64,000 bases of DNA from Bacteroidota bacterium. GTDB taxonomy: Bacteria; Bacteroidota; Bacteroidia; Chitinophagales; Chitinophagaceae. Under the pieces are notes generated by a model. It saw nothing but the letters and a program-made list of their open reading frames with translations, did no database searches and was not told the origin of the DNA. Below are positions 9,029 to 17,294 of this stretch, in pieces. Location of the stretch: contig JABDDT010000003.1 of NCBI GenBank assembly GCA_013287475.1, positions 22,886-86,885 of the forward strand. The letters run 5' to 3'. Numbering within the stretch: position 1 is the first letter of the stretch; every line of letters starts with the position of its first letter. Both the position numbers and the translations under genes were made by a program.

Positions 9029-12000
9029 TTAAAAAGTAAGATTTACGCCCACAATATAAGTCTTCTGGTTAGCAGGGTAGTTCCCAAAATCAATACCGAT
9101 ATTGGTCTGATCGCTAAGGTTAGAACCCTGTAATTCCGGATCCAATCCTGTGTACTTAGTGATAGTAAACAGATTCGACCCTGAAACATAAATCCTTAAT
9201 CTGTCAATCCCCGCTTTATGTAGGATTGCCGGTGATACTGTATATCCGATGTTCAGAGCTTTCAATCTCAGGTAAGACCCGTCTTCAACGTACCATGAAT
9301 TTACCTGTGTTGTATTACTGAATGAGCTTACAGATGTAATCTGTGGATACTTCGGATTCAGGTTAGTTGGTGACCAAGAGTTGGTAATCAGATCCTTACT
9401 AACCGCTCCTTCGAACACCTGGGGAAAATCTATCCAGTATTTCACATAGTTAAATACATCGTTGCCATAAGATCCGTAGAAGAAGGCAGAAAAATCAAGA
9501 GCCTTCCAGGTAGCGGCAATATTAAAACCATAAGTAAACTTCGGGTTTGGATTGCCAATATAGGTCCTGTCATTAACATCAATTGTTTTATCTCCATTTA
9601 TGTCAGCAAACTTAAATGCACCCGGCGCGGCACCTGACTGTGTAGGTGAAGCGGCAACATCCGCTGCATCTTTAAAATAGCCAATCACTTTATATCCAAA
9701 AAATGCCCCAACTGCCTGACCCGGTTGCATTCTTGTAAAATTCCCAATTCGGCTTGATCCGTTAGCACCAGCAGAATAATAAGCAAGTCCGGGAGGTAAG
9801 CTAAGTACTTTACTTACATAGTGTGTACCTGTTAAGGTCAGATCAAAAGTAAAATCTTTATTAACCTGGTCATGATATCCAAGTGAGAAATCAACACCTG
9901 TACTTTGGATATCTCCAAAGTTTACATAAGGTGGAGTTGCACCACCTGCTGTGGCGGCATAAGTTGGTCTGAATAACAAGCCGTTCACTTTTTTATTAAA
10001 CCAATCGGCAGTTAATGTAAAATGGTTTATTGTAGCGTCTATGCCTACATCTGAAAGAACATCACCTTCCCAGGTTGTAAATTGATTTCCAAGAGTAGCT
10101 GCATAGAATCCCAGTTGAGAACTTGTTGATGTTCCGTTAATATCATAATATGAGTTAAATGCATTACTACCGGATGTATTATAAGCATTTGTAGTTGGCG
10201 TATTGGAGAGGTTACCTGATTTACCCCAGCTGCCTCTTAATTTCAGATCTTTTAACCAGGTCGTATTTTTCAGGAAATCTTCCTGAGATATTCTCCAACC
10301 GGCAGATACTGAAGGGAAAGTACTTGTCTGGTGACCAGGAGCGAAAATAGAAGACTGGTCCCGTCGAATCGTACCACTAAGGAGGTACTTATCCTGATAG
10401 TCGAGATCAACCCTTCCAAATTGGGAATACAGAGTGCTTTGCTGAGGAAGGATACCGGCAGTTGAGTACGTTGCAGTTGTAACTGCCTGGATACCCGGAT
10501 TCCCTGTACTTAATGTCCAATAATCGGGATTCGTTGAAAAATAGTCTCCGCTGGATCCCTGCATACCTCTTGCATAAAATTGTTTGGATTCAGTACCAAC
10601 GAGGGCTTTCAATGAAAGATCACCAAAGTTCTGATTGTAGGTCAGTGTATTTGTCCAGACAAGGGCTGTGCTATAAGCGGCGCCTTCTGTAAAATTATTC
10701 TGTGCTGTGCTACCTTCCGCATTTTCGTAAGGTGTATAACCAAAATAATAGTAATAATTATTATCGTAAGTGCCACCCAAACTTGTTTTGATATCGAAGT
10801 GTTTCGCAAAGTCCACATCGGCGAAAACATTACCTGTAATCTGAACATCATTGCCCAGGTTATTTGCTGAACGTTGCTGGTCAGCAACCGGATTTCCTGA
10901 ATTATTGATCGTAAATGAGTGTGTACCTGCATAATTTCCTGCAACGTCATACACAGGAATAAGTGGTGGTATGCGATAGGACAATGAAATAGCATTGCCT
11001 TCATTCTGATTGTTAAAATAGGGGTTTTCTTTAAAGAAAATGTATGCATTTTCCCCGATTCTTACATGGTCTTTGACGTTGAAAACTGTGTTGGCACGTA
11101 AGCTATATCTTTTATTGTAAGTATCGATTAGTGTTCCCTGCTGGTCTAAATAAGAGAAAGAAAAGTAATATGAAGACCGTTCAGTGGCTGCGCTGGCAGA
11201 TAATGTGTGCTGAGTCCACGGTGCCGGTTTGAATATTTCATGGAACCAGTCCGTTCCAACTAAAGCTGTTTTTGTGATCTGGTTGTTTGGGATATTATAA
11301 GTTTTAGGATCCTGCAATGCCACATAATTGGGATTCGGTGTTCCCGTAGCATTACTGTAAGGTAGTGGCGTCAAATAAGCAGGAAGCGTAGGTGGTGCAT
11401 AGGTCGGTCCGCCCTGTCCAAACCAGGTATTGCCGGGTATCTGACCTGCGTTATATGCCTGAAGCCAAAGTGCGTCAGCATAAGTCTGGCTACCTGAGAG
11501 GTTAAATCCGTTTGCTAATGGCTGTTGACTTCCATAGAACCCGTCATATGTAATAGTTGCTTTTCCATGCCCTCTTTTAGTTGTAATGATTACAACACCA
11601 TTGGAACCCTGGATACCATATATTGCTACAGCTCCGGCATCCTTGAGGACCTGGATGCTTTCGATATCGCTCATGTTCAGGTCGTGCATGCTGCTCTGCA
11701 CACCATCCACGATAACGAGCGGATCAACATTTCCGATGGAAGTAATTCCCCGGATGTGGATATTGCTTCCTCCACCAGGTTGACCGGAATTGATAACCGT
11801 TACACCGGCAGCCTGACCTTGCAACAAGGCCTCCGTACTGGTTCCCGGCACTTCTTTCATGTTCTTAATATCCACTACGGCAACTGCGCCCGTAATGTCC
11901 TTTTTCTTTTGAGCAGTGTAACCGGTAACGACTACATCATTCAAAGATGTAGCAGAAATGGAGAGCATAATATCTCCAACACTTGTTCCGTTTACTGGTA

Positions 12001-12259
12001 CGGTTACCGACTCAAAACCTACGATGGTAATTAACAATGCATTCACTTTTTGTGATGAATTGATCGTAAAAGTTCCATCCGATCCGGTTAAAGTGGCTGA
12101 CTTGCCTCCCTTTACCTGTACAGTTGCTCCAACTACCGGTTTCTTGTCTGTGTTACTTAAAACACGGCCGGTAATAGATGTTTGAGCGAAAAGACTTAAG
12201 CTAAGGAAAAGAAGGAATGCGGTGTTCAGCCCCGCCAGGAGTTTAAATTTAGTTGGCAT
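9029..12259 (-). CDS. SusC/RagA-family TonB-linked outer-membrane transporter
   Basis: About 1076 aa from ATG 12259; the track starts two codons earlier at a TTG. Signal peptide ending LSLFAQT, then a carboxypeptidase-regulatory-like domain (SITGRVLSNTDKKPVVGATV), then a TonB plug with ALLQGQAAGV, IHIRGITSIG and VIVDGV, then a C-terminal 22-strand-type barrel ending in a terminal Phe (VGVNLTF). It imports a nutrient captured by SusD using TonB energy. No STN domain precedes the carboxypeptidase-like domain, so it is probably not a signalling receptor paired with an ECF sigma. It is first in the operon with susD and two VCBS genes; the promoter is proposed at 12300-12330. Confidence 0.95.
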   Translation of the reverse strand: MPTKFKLLAGLNTAFLLFLSLSLFAQTSITGRVLSNTDKKPVVGATVQVKGGKSATLTGSDGTFTINSSQKVNALLITIVGFESVTVPVNGTSVGDIMLSISATSLNDVVVTGYTAQKKKDITGAVAVVDIKNMKEVPGTSTEALLQGQAAGVTVINSGQPGGGSNIHIRGITSIGNVDPLVIVDGVQSSMHDLNMSDIESIQVLKDAGAVAIYGIQGSNGVVIITTKRGHGKATITYDGFYGSQQPLANGFNLSGSQTYADALWLQAYNAGQIPGNTWFGQGGPTYAPPTLPAYLTPLPYSNATGTPNPNYVALQDPKTYNIPNNQITKTALVGTDWFHEIFKPAPWTQHTLSASAATERSSYYFSFSYLDQQGTLIDTYNKRYSLRANTVFNVKDHVRIGENAYIFFKENPYFNNQNEGNAISLSYRIPPLIPVYDVAGNYAGTHSFTINNSGNPVADQQRSANNLGNDVQITGNVFADVDFAKHFDIKTSLGGTYDNNYYYYFGYTPYENAEGSTAQNNFTEGAAYSTALVWTNTLTYNQNFGDLSLKALVGTESKQFYARGMQGSSGDYFSTNPDYWTLSTGNPGIQAVTTATYSTAGILPQQSTLYSQFGRVDLDYQDKYLLSGTIRRDQSSIFAPGHQTSTFPSVSAGWRISQEDFLKNTTWLKDLKLRGSWGKSGNLSNTPTTNAYNTSGSNAFNSYYDINGTSTSSQLGFYAATLGNQFTTWEGDVLSDVGIDATINHFTLTADWFNKKVNGLLFRPTYAATAGGATPPYVNFGDIQSTGVDFSLGYHDQVNKDFTFDLTLTGTHYVSKVLSLPPGLAYYSAGANGSSRIGNFTRMQPGQAVGAFFGYKVIGYFKDAADVAASPTQSGAAPGAFKFADINGDKTIDVNDRTYIGNPNPKFTYGFNIAATWKALDFSAFFYGSYGNDVFNYVKYWIDFPQVFEGAVSKDLITNSWSPTNLNPKYPQITSVSSFSNTTQVNSWYVEDGSYLRLKALNIGYTVSPAILHKAGIDRLRIYVSGSNLFTITKYTGLDPELQGSNLSDQTNIGIDFGNYPANQKTYIVGVNLTF

Positions 12260-12299
12260 AAGCAATTCGTCTTTTGGTTTAACGATGAGAAATTATAAC

Positions 12300-12330
12300 C
12301 AAATTTAGGATTTCTTAAATGCTGACCTAA
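12300..12330 (-). promoter_or_regulatory. Putative promoter of the susC operon
   Basis: On the minus strand TAAATTTG (complement of 12300-12307) matches the Bacteroidota -7 element TAnnTTTG exactly. TTA, one mismatch from the -33 TTG, lies 20 nt upstream. The predicted transcript start near 12296 leaves a leader of about 37 nt before ATG 12259. Pattern match only. Confidence 0.45.
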
Positions 12331-12356
12331 TTTTTTTTTAACTTTTAATTGTAGAT

Positions 12357-12373
12357 AATTAACCGGGTTAATT
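12357..12373. promoter_or_regulatory. Palindrome in the divergent susC/lipoprotein intergenic region
   Basis: AATTAACC-G-GGTTAATT is a perfect 8-bp inverted repeat around one base. It lies about 50 bp upstream of the proposed susC promoter and about 100 bp upstream of the divergent lipoprotein start. That position suits a dimeric regulator, but no regulator gene is adjacent. AT-rich palindromes can arise by chance. Confidence 0.35.
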
Positions 12374-12475
12374 CTAAAGTTCCAAACTATTAACTTATGT
12401 GTTAAAAGAACATATTATGCCGGACCAGTATCAAAAATCTAATCTCCCTTTTTCAATTTTATTTATTTTGCAATT

Positions 12476-12799
12476 ATGATTAAATTAATCCGGTTAGTTT
12501 TTGCCGCTATTTTATGTGGGATAATCTTCTCTTCCTGCGCAAAAAAAATAAGTACCAGTGATGTTCAGGAAAGCCTGAAATCCGCCATGGACCTGTATCT
12601 GAATCATCAGCCCAAGATAGACACCTCCCGCGTTAAATTCCGCGTGATGGAAGTCGTCTATTTTGAAGATAAAACCAACTATCTCTGCAATTTCAAGGTA
12701 AATATGAAAGAAAAGAGAATTAATCAGCTTTTTGATACTACTGGAAATATGTCAGCCAGGATAACAAAGGATTTTAAAATCGTTTCCAGAACAGACTAA
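12476..12799 (+). CDS. Small uncharacterised lipoprotein
   Basis: 107 aa with an SPII signal peptide (lipobox FSSC near residue 21) and a mature part of about 87 residues that is mixed alpha/beta with no family I recognise. It includes VRFRV-like and NYLCNFKVNM strands. It is divergent from susC and 53 nt upstream of the Ada-like gene. A TTATTTTG box (one mismatch to TAnnTTTG) ends 6 nt before the ATG, which implies a very short leader if used. Function unknown. Confidence 0.7.
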   Translation: MIKLIRLVFAAILCGIIFSSCAKKISTSDVQESLKSAMDLYLNHQPKIDTSRVKFRVMEVVYFEDKTNYLCNFKVNMKEKRINQLFDTTGNMSARITKDFKIVSRTD

Positions 12800-12818
12800 A
12801 ATAATAGCAATTTCCGGG

Positions 12819-12849
12819 TTGTCTCTTCCTTCTATGCCCTTTACTTTTG
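12819..12849 (+). promoter_or_regulatory. Putative promoter of the Ada-like gene
   Basis: TTG at 12819-12821, 20 nt, then TACTTTTG at 12842-12849: a full match to the Bacteroidota -33/-7 consensus. The transcript start would fall at about 12853, the A of the ATG, so the mRNA may be leaderless. This argues against the TTG start (12847) used in the ORF track, which lies inside the -7 box. Confidence 0.5.
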
Positions 12850-12852
12850 GGT

Positions 12853-13698
12853 ATGCAAGATTTCCAACGAATTGAACAGGCAATACGATTTATCCGCGAA
12901 AATTTCAGGGATCAGCCGGACCTGGATGAAATAGCACGGCAGGTTTATCTGAGTCCTTTTCATTTTCAGCGCCTATTTAAGGAATGGGCAGGAGTAAGCC
13001 CCAAAAAGTTCCTTCAATTCACCAGTATTGAATATGCTAAACAACTTCTCCATGAACAAAATACGCTGGCCGCAGTAAGTTTTGAAACCGGATTATCCGG
13101 AACCAGCCGTCTCCATGATTTATTTATCCAGATTGAAGGCATGACGCCAGGAGAATATCAGCATGGAGGAAAAAACCTGCATATAAATTATAGTCATGCA
13201 GAAACAATTTTTGGAGATATATTGATCGCATCTACAGATAAAGGAATTTGCCATATCTCTTTTATTCAGGAACACCTGAAGTCGCCGGAAACAGAAATAT
13301 TTAACCGTTTTCCTTCGTCTATGCTTGAGCAGAAAACAGATTTACACCAGCAGCAGGCACTTAAATTATTTCGGGAAGACTGGTCCGATCTGAACCGTAT
13401 TAAATTGCATCTGAAGGGAACTCCATTTCAGATCAAAGTGTGGAATGCGCTTCTTCATATCCCGTTGGGTTCTTTAAAATCTTATTTAAACATCGCAAAT
13501 GAAATCGGCGATGTGAACGCTTCCCGGGCAGTCGGGACAGCCATTGGAAACAACCCTGTCGCATTCCTTATTCCTTGTCATCGGGTCATAACATCCTCAG
13601 GAAATCTGGGAGGATATCACTGGGGCGTCGACCGAAAATCTGCTATGATAGGGTGGGAAGCAGCACAGAAGGCTGAAGGCATAAGGCTCAAGGCTTAA
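12853..13698 (+). CDS. AraC-type DNA-binding / O6-methylguanine-DNA methyltransferase fusion (Ada-like)
   Basis: 281 aa from ATG 12853. Residues 1-100 are an AraC-type double HTH (IARQVYLSPFHFQRLFKEWAG; second helix pair ending GMTPGEYQ). Residues about 110-270 are an MGMT domain with the acceptor cysteine in PCHRV (Cys242) and the GNNPVAF and GYHWGVDRK segments. It repairs O6-alkylguanine by suicidal transfer to Cys242 and probably regulates transcription. The N-terminal zinc/Cys phosphotriester-sensing domain of E. coli Ada is absent, so activation must differ. The last residues (KAEGIRLKA) are encoded by a heptamer repeat array that contains the stop codon and probably extended the protein. 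Confidence 0.9.
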   Translation: MQDFQRIEQAIRFIRENFRDQPDLDEIARQVYLSPFHFQRLFKEWAGVSPKKFLQFTSIEYAKQLLHEQNTLAAVSFETGLSGTSRLHDLFIQIEGMTPGEYQHGGKNLHINYSHAETIFGDILIASTDKGICHISFIQEHLKSPETEIFNRFPSSMLEQKTDLHQQQALKLFREDWSDLNRIKLHLKGTPFQIKVWNALLHIPLGSLKSYLNIANEIGDVNASRAVGTAIGNNPVAFLIPCHRVITSSGNLGGYHWGVDRKSAMIGWEAAQKAEGIRLKA

Positions 13699-13716
13699 AG
13701 CTTTAGACTTAAAGAA
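13668..13716 (+). repeat. Heptamer array, family A (TAARGCN), over the ada stop
   Basis: Seven 7-nt units: gaaggct, gaaggca, taaggct, caaggct, taaagct, ttagact, taaagaa. The array begins inside the Ada-like coding region, contains its TAA stop at 13696-13698 and continues 18 nt beyond. The same unit family recurs at 61360, 62055 and 62804. Confidence 0.8.
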
Positions 13717-13744
13717 GTAATTTTACAATTCAATTATCATCTGA

Positions 13745-14080
13745 ATGAAGCCTGAGAATTCCTTTCTTTCAAGAATACATCTTTACATTATCATATCAGG
13801 CTTCTTTGTATTACCCGGAATTTTTATTTCTTGTAATCAGAAACCAATTCCGGAAACAACATCTGCAGCAATAAAAAAATCTGATTCAGTACAGAAAAAG
13901 TTTACTGCAAACATGGTGAATAACAAAAAAGATCCTTCCTGTGGCATGCCGCTCACTGCCGGAATAGAGGACACGGTTCATTATAACGGTAAGGTTTATG
14001 GTTTCTGTTCTGACGAATGCAAACAGATATTCCTGAAAGACCCGAAGACTCTTGCGAAAAATGCAGAGATGAAAAACTAA
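13745..14080 (+). CDS. YHS-domain lipoprotein
   Basis: 111 aa. SPII signal peptide (lipobox IFISC near residue 30), then a short linker, then a C-terminal YHS domain: DPSCGMPL ... VHYNGKVYGFCSDECKQIFLKDP. YHS domains bind soft metals (Cu or heavy metals) through these cysteines. Here it is a stand-alone periplasm- or surface-anchored domain rather than part of a P-type ATPase, so metal binding or trafficking is inferred. It ends 10 nt before the convergent beta-barrel gene. No metal transporter is adjacent. Confidence 0.85.
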   Translation: MKPENSFLSRIHLYIIISGFFVLPGIFISCNQKPIPETTSAAIKKSDSVQKKFTANMVNNKKDPSCGMPLTAGIEDTVHYNGKVYGFCSDECKQIFLKDPKTLAKNAEMKN

Positions 14081-14090
14081 TTACTTTTCT

Positions 14091-14888
14091 TTATTTACCC
14101 AGTTTATATGCATATCCAAGCATCACAGTTGCTGCGCCTGTATTGTTTTTGCCATTGGCAGTTCCTTTTTGAATATTGAGGAATCCATAATTTCCGCCTG
14201 CTTCAAAAAATATTTTTTCATGCTGACTTGCTCCAAATAAATATTCTATTCCGACACTTCCATCTACGCCAAAATTTGTTGTATTCAGCTGATTCTTGAT
14301 ATCCGTTGTCTGGTCAAAGGATTGAGAACCGACAGGCAATGTATCTTTCGCAGCAGGATCTAAATAAATATAGCTATTGCCACTCGTTACCTGCTTTGCA
14401 GATAACAGAAATCCGAGATATGGTCCCGCAGCAATTGTGATCCTGAATTTTTTTTGTGTGTCCAGGTACCAACCGAATTTAGCGAGTATAGGAATCAGCA
14501 GATAGTCGAGTTTTGCCTCACTATTGAAATTTGCATACAGATAGGTTGGTACAGGCATTCCTTGTTGTTCGAAATATTGAGCAAGCTCCGTCGGCGTGGG
14601 CATGGCCTGAAATCCATCCTTCTTTCCTCCCTGCGCTGAATATTCAATTTTAGGAACAAGCGAAAAAAGACTGTTTACATGATATTCTCCAAAAATCGCA
14701 AATTCAGGGCCCAGTCTGGAGCTGTACCCTGTGTTAAGCGGATTATTATCTGAACCTCCTGCAGAAAGATTTGGAATACTTATTCCTCCCTGCAGACCCA
14801 GGTCCCACTGAGCTTTCGCTGTAAGAGAATAAAATAGAAAAAAGGTCAATCCTAAAATCGCCTGAGTGGAATTTTTTGTCATGATCAT
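14091..14888 (-). CDS. Outer-membrane beta-barrel protein (PorT-like/porin family)
   Basis: About 265 aa from ATG 14888 (or 14882). The mature protein opens QWDLGLQGGISIPNLS and has alternating amphipathic strands typical of 8-stranded Bacteroidota barrels (FGWYLDTQKKFRITIAAGPYLGFLL, FGVDGSVGIEYLF, VMLGYAYKLGK). The ORF track extends to 14969, but that puts 27 residues ahead of the signal peptide (MIMTKNSTQAILGLTFFLFY), overlaps the phoU terminator and lies upstream of the -7 box at 14923. I therefore take the internal start. Function unknown. Confidence 0.85.
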   Translation of the reverse strand: MIMTKNSTQAILGLTFFLFYSLTAKAQWDLGLQGGISIPNLSAGGSDNNPLNTGYSSRLGPEFAIFGEYHVNSLFSLVPKIEYSAQGGKKDGFQAMPTPTELAQYFEQQGMPVPTYLYANFNSEAKLDYLLIPILAKFGWYLDTQKKFRITIAAGPYLGFLLSAKQVTSGNSYIYLDPAAKDTLPVGSQSFDQTTDIKNQLNTTNFGVDGSVGIEYLFGASQHEKIFFEAGGNYGFLNIQKGTANGKNNTGAATVMLGYAYKLGK

Positions 14889-14922
14889 TTTTTTAAAAGT
14901 GAACGATCCGCAACTTTCTGTA

Positions 14923-14930
14923 CAAAAGTA
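14923..14930 (-). promoter_or_regulatory. Putative -7 element of the beta-barrel gene
   Basis: TACTTTTG on the minus strand is an exact TAnnTTTG match and places the transcript start about 30 nt before ATG 14888. No clear TTG lies 19-21 nt upstream, so the -33 element is weak. Its value is in deciding the start codon of the gene. Confidence 0.35.
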
Positions 14931-14967
14931 AATGGTTATTAAATATTCTGTAATAAAATACGTGCAC

Positions 14968-14993
14968 AAAAAAAGCCATTACTGAGAATGGCT
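14968..14993 (-). terminator. Rho-independent terminator of the pst-phoU operon
   Basis: AGCCATT-ACTGAG-AATGGCT is a 7-bp perfect stem, followed on the minus strand by seven T. It lies 25 nt downstream of the phoU stop and closes the phosphate operon. Confidence 0.8.
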
Positions 14994-15017
14994 CTGGGAG
15001 AAAGACAGTGTTTACGG

Positions 15018-15680
15018 TTATTCATCCTGTTTATGCTTCAGCACTTTGGCTTCAACATAAAAAATGGTTTCTTCAGCAATATTTTTTGACTGGTCACCCA
15101 CTCTTTCCAGTCTTCTTATGATAGATAAATTAATCAAAGACTGATAGCAGTCCTGCGGAAATTTCTCCAGATATTTGACCGTCGTGGTGGTTGATTCTAT
15201 GTTTATTCTGTCCAGAAATTCGTCTTTCTGGAATACACTTCTTGCCAGACTGGTATCTTCATTTTCAAATGCGGTAAGTGTATCCTCAAGCATATTGATA
15301 GCTTCATCATACATTGCTATGGTCTCTGTCATTTTTAAAAGTTCCGGGTTGAATGGCTTATCGGCGCTCAGGATATATTTTGCAACACCTTCCGCAATAT
15401 CTCCGATACGTTCCAGATTGGAATTGATTTTCAGTACTGCCAATACAAACCGGAGATCTACCGCCACCGGGGTAAGAAGCGCAAATATGTTTTCACAATC
15501 ACGGTCAATTTTTAATTCTGAACCGTTTACTCTTTTTTCCCTTGAAACAACTTCGCGTGCCAGGTTTTTATCGAAATTTACCATCGCAATATTTGATTTA
15601 ACCAATTGCGAATGCACCAGGCTCCACATATTGATTATTTCTTTTTTTAACTCCTTAAGTTCTATTTCTAACTGTGACAT
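15018..15680 (-). CDS. phoU: PhoU, phosphate signalling regulator
   Basis: 220 aa, the usual PhoU length. Two three-helix PhoU repeats are visible, with the metal-binding helices ENIFALLTPVAVDLRFVLAVLKINSNLERIGD and INLSIIRRLERVGDQSKNIAEE carrying the E/DxxxD-type motifs. It links PstSCAB transport state to the PhoR kinase and dampens uptake. It is the last gene of the pst operon, 25 nt after pstB. No phoR/phoB is in this window. Confidence 0.95.
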   Translation of the reverse strand: MSQLEIELKELKKEIINMWSLVHSQLVKSNIAMVNFDKNLAREVVSREKRVNGSELKIDRDCENIFALLTPVAVDLRFVLAVLKINSNLERIGDIAEGVAKYILSADKPFNPELLKMTETIAMYDEAINMLEDTLTAFENEDTSLARSVFQKDEFLDRINIESTTTTVKYLEKFPQDCYQSLINLSIIRRLERVGDQSKNIAEETIFYVEAKVLKHKQDE

Positions 15681-15705
15681 ATAAATATCTTGATTAAAGG
15701 TAGAC

Positions 15706-16464
15706 CTAACTAAATCTTCCGGTTATATAATTCTGAGTTCTTTTATCCTGCGGATTGGTAAACATGAGTTTTGTATCGTCATATTCCACCAGTTCTCCCA
15801 AATAAAAAAAAGCTGTTTTATCACTCACCCTTGCGGCCTGCTGCATATTATGCGTTACGATAACAAGCGTGAAATTTTTTTTCAGTTCATGAAGTAGTTC
15901 TTCAATACTGGAAGTTGATATAGGATCCAGTGCCGATGTAGGTTCATCCAGTAACAATACCTCTGGTTCCATGGCAATTGCACGTGCAATACATAACCTC
16001 TGTTGCTGCCCTCCGGAAAGAAAAGTTCCTTTTTTATACAATGAATCCTTTACTTCATTCCAAAGCGCTGCTTTGGAAAGCGAATCCTCCACTTTCTGAT
16101 CTCTTTCAGCTTTGGGAAGCTTCATGCCATTTAGCTTATAGCCGGCAATTACATTGTCGTATATACTGAGATTGGGAAAAGGATTTGGTCTTTGAAATAC
16201 CATCCCGATTTTCAGGCGAACGAATATGGGATGCATTTCATAGACATTCTCATTGTTCAGAATCATTTCTCCATTGCTCGTTGCACCCTGAATCAGTTCA
16301 TGCATGCGATTGATACAACGCAGATATGTCGTTTTTCCGCAACCTGAGGGGCCCATTACTGCGACGATATTGTTTTTTGGAATATCAATGTTAACATTCT
16401 TCACCACATGGTTGGTTCCGAAGTAAGCATTGAACTTCCGGCTTTTTATAATTGTACGTTCCAT
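15706..16464 (-). CDS. pstB: Phosphate ABC transporter ATP-binding protein PstB
   Basis: 252 aa. Walker A GPSGCGKTT (about residues 38-46), signature LSGGQQQR, Walker B LLLDEPTSALDP, H-loop VTHNMQQAARV. The inserted region between Walker A and signature is typical of PstB. It hydrolyses ATP to drive Pi import through PstC/PstA. Its start overlaps the end of pstA by 19 nt, indicating translational coupling. Confidence 0.97.
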   Translation of the reverse strand: MERTIIKSRKFNAYFGTNHVVKNVNIDIPKNNIVAVMGPSGCGKTTYLRCINRMHELIQGATSNGEMILNNENVYEMHPIFVRLKIGMVFQRPNPFPNLSIYDNVIAGYKLNGMKLPKAERDQKVEDSLSKAALWNEVKDSLYKKGTFLSGGQQQRLCIARAIAMEPEVLLLDEPTSALDPISTSSIEELLHELKKNFTLVIVTHNMQQAARVSDKTAFFYLGELVEYDDTKLMFTNPQDKRTQNYITGRFS

Positions 16465-17291
16465 CGTTTTGTTGTCAGCTTTGTAATAATATTTAATAAC
16501 AATACCGTAAATAATAAAATCAGTGCGGCGCCCCAGGCCATATCATGCCAGTCATCATAAGGACTGGTGGCATAATTGAAAATCATTAAAGGCAAACTTT
16601 GCATCGGCTTGCCCAGGTTAGTACTAAGAAATGGATTCCCAAATGCCGTAAATAACAGAGGTGCTGTTTCTCCGGCAATACGCGCGATGGATAACATGAC
16701 GCCGGAAAGTATTCCACTGATTCCGCAGGGAACAATCACCCTCAGTATTACTTTATGATACGGGAGACCAAGTGCAAGTCCGGCTTCTTTTAAGGAAAAC
16801 GGAATCAGTTTCAGTGTTTCTTCCGTTGAACGTATCAGGATGGGTAACATCATAATGGCAAGAGCTATACTTCCTGAAAAAGCAGAAAAAGTGCCGATAG
16901 GTTTTACAACCCAGAAATAAACCACGATCCCAGTTACTATGGAAGGAACACCCTGTAAAACGTCTACTGATAAGCGGCTCCAGTAAGAAAGCCGGCTTGT
17001 ACTATTTTCACTTAAATAAATGCCACACATGATGCCGAGGGGAATCGCCATCACGGCAGCAGTGACTACTATCAATATGGATCCGATCAGGGCATTGACA
17101 ATTCCGCCGCCCGATTCGCCAACGGGTTTAGGAATTTTTGTCAGAAATGTCCAATTAATTTTTGTTATACCCTCCCTGAAAATATAAATGATGATAAATA
17201 TTAATGGAATTGTAATCAGGAATGCCAGGAAAACGATCAGTACCTGCATCGCTTTACTTTTTCCCATCCGGAATTTTACGTTTACATCCAT
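16446..17291 (-). CDS. pstA: Phosphate ABC transporter permease PstA
   Basis: 281 aa with about six membrane spans and the EAA cytoplasmic loop (FSLKEAGLALGLPYHKVILRVIVP). It forms the inner-membrane channel with PstC. It begins 3 nt after pstC and overlaps pstB, inside the pst operon. Confidence 0.96.
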   Translation of the reverse strand: MDVNVKFRMGKSKAMQVLIVFLAFLITIPLIFIIIYIFREGITKINWTFLTKIPKPVGESGGGIVNALIGSILIVVTAAVMAIPLGIMCGIYLSENSTSRLSYWSRLSVDVLQGVPSIVTGIVVYFWVVKPIGTFSAFSGSIALAIMMLPILIRSTEETLKLIPFSLKEAGLALGLPYHKVILRVIVPCGISGILSGVMLSIARIAGETAPLLFTAFGNPFLSTNLGKPMQSLPLMIFNYATSPYDDWHDMAWGAALILLFTVLLLNIITKLTTKRWNVQL

Positions 17292-17294
17292 ATT

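Noticed and set aside
11525-12034. 169-codon plus-strand ORF
   Set aside because: Antisense to the SusC plug domain, no protein-like features.
15175-15684. 169-codon plus-strand ORF
   Set aside because: Antisense to phoU; Ser-rich low-information translation.
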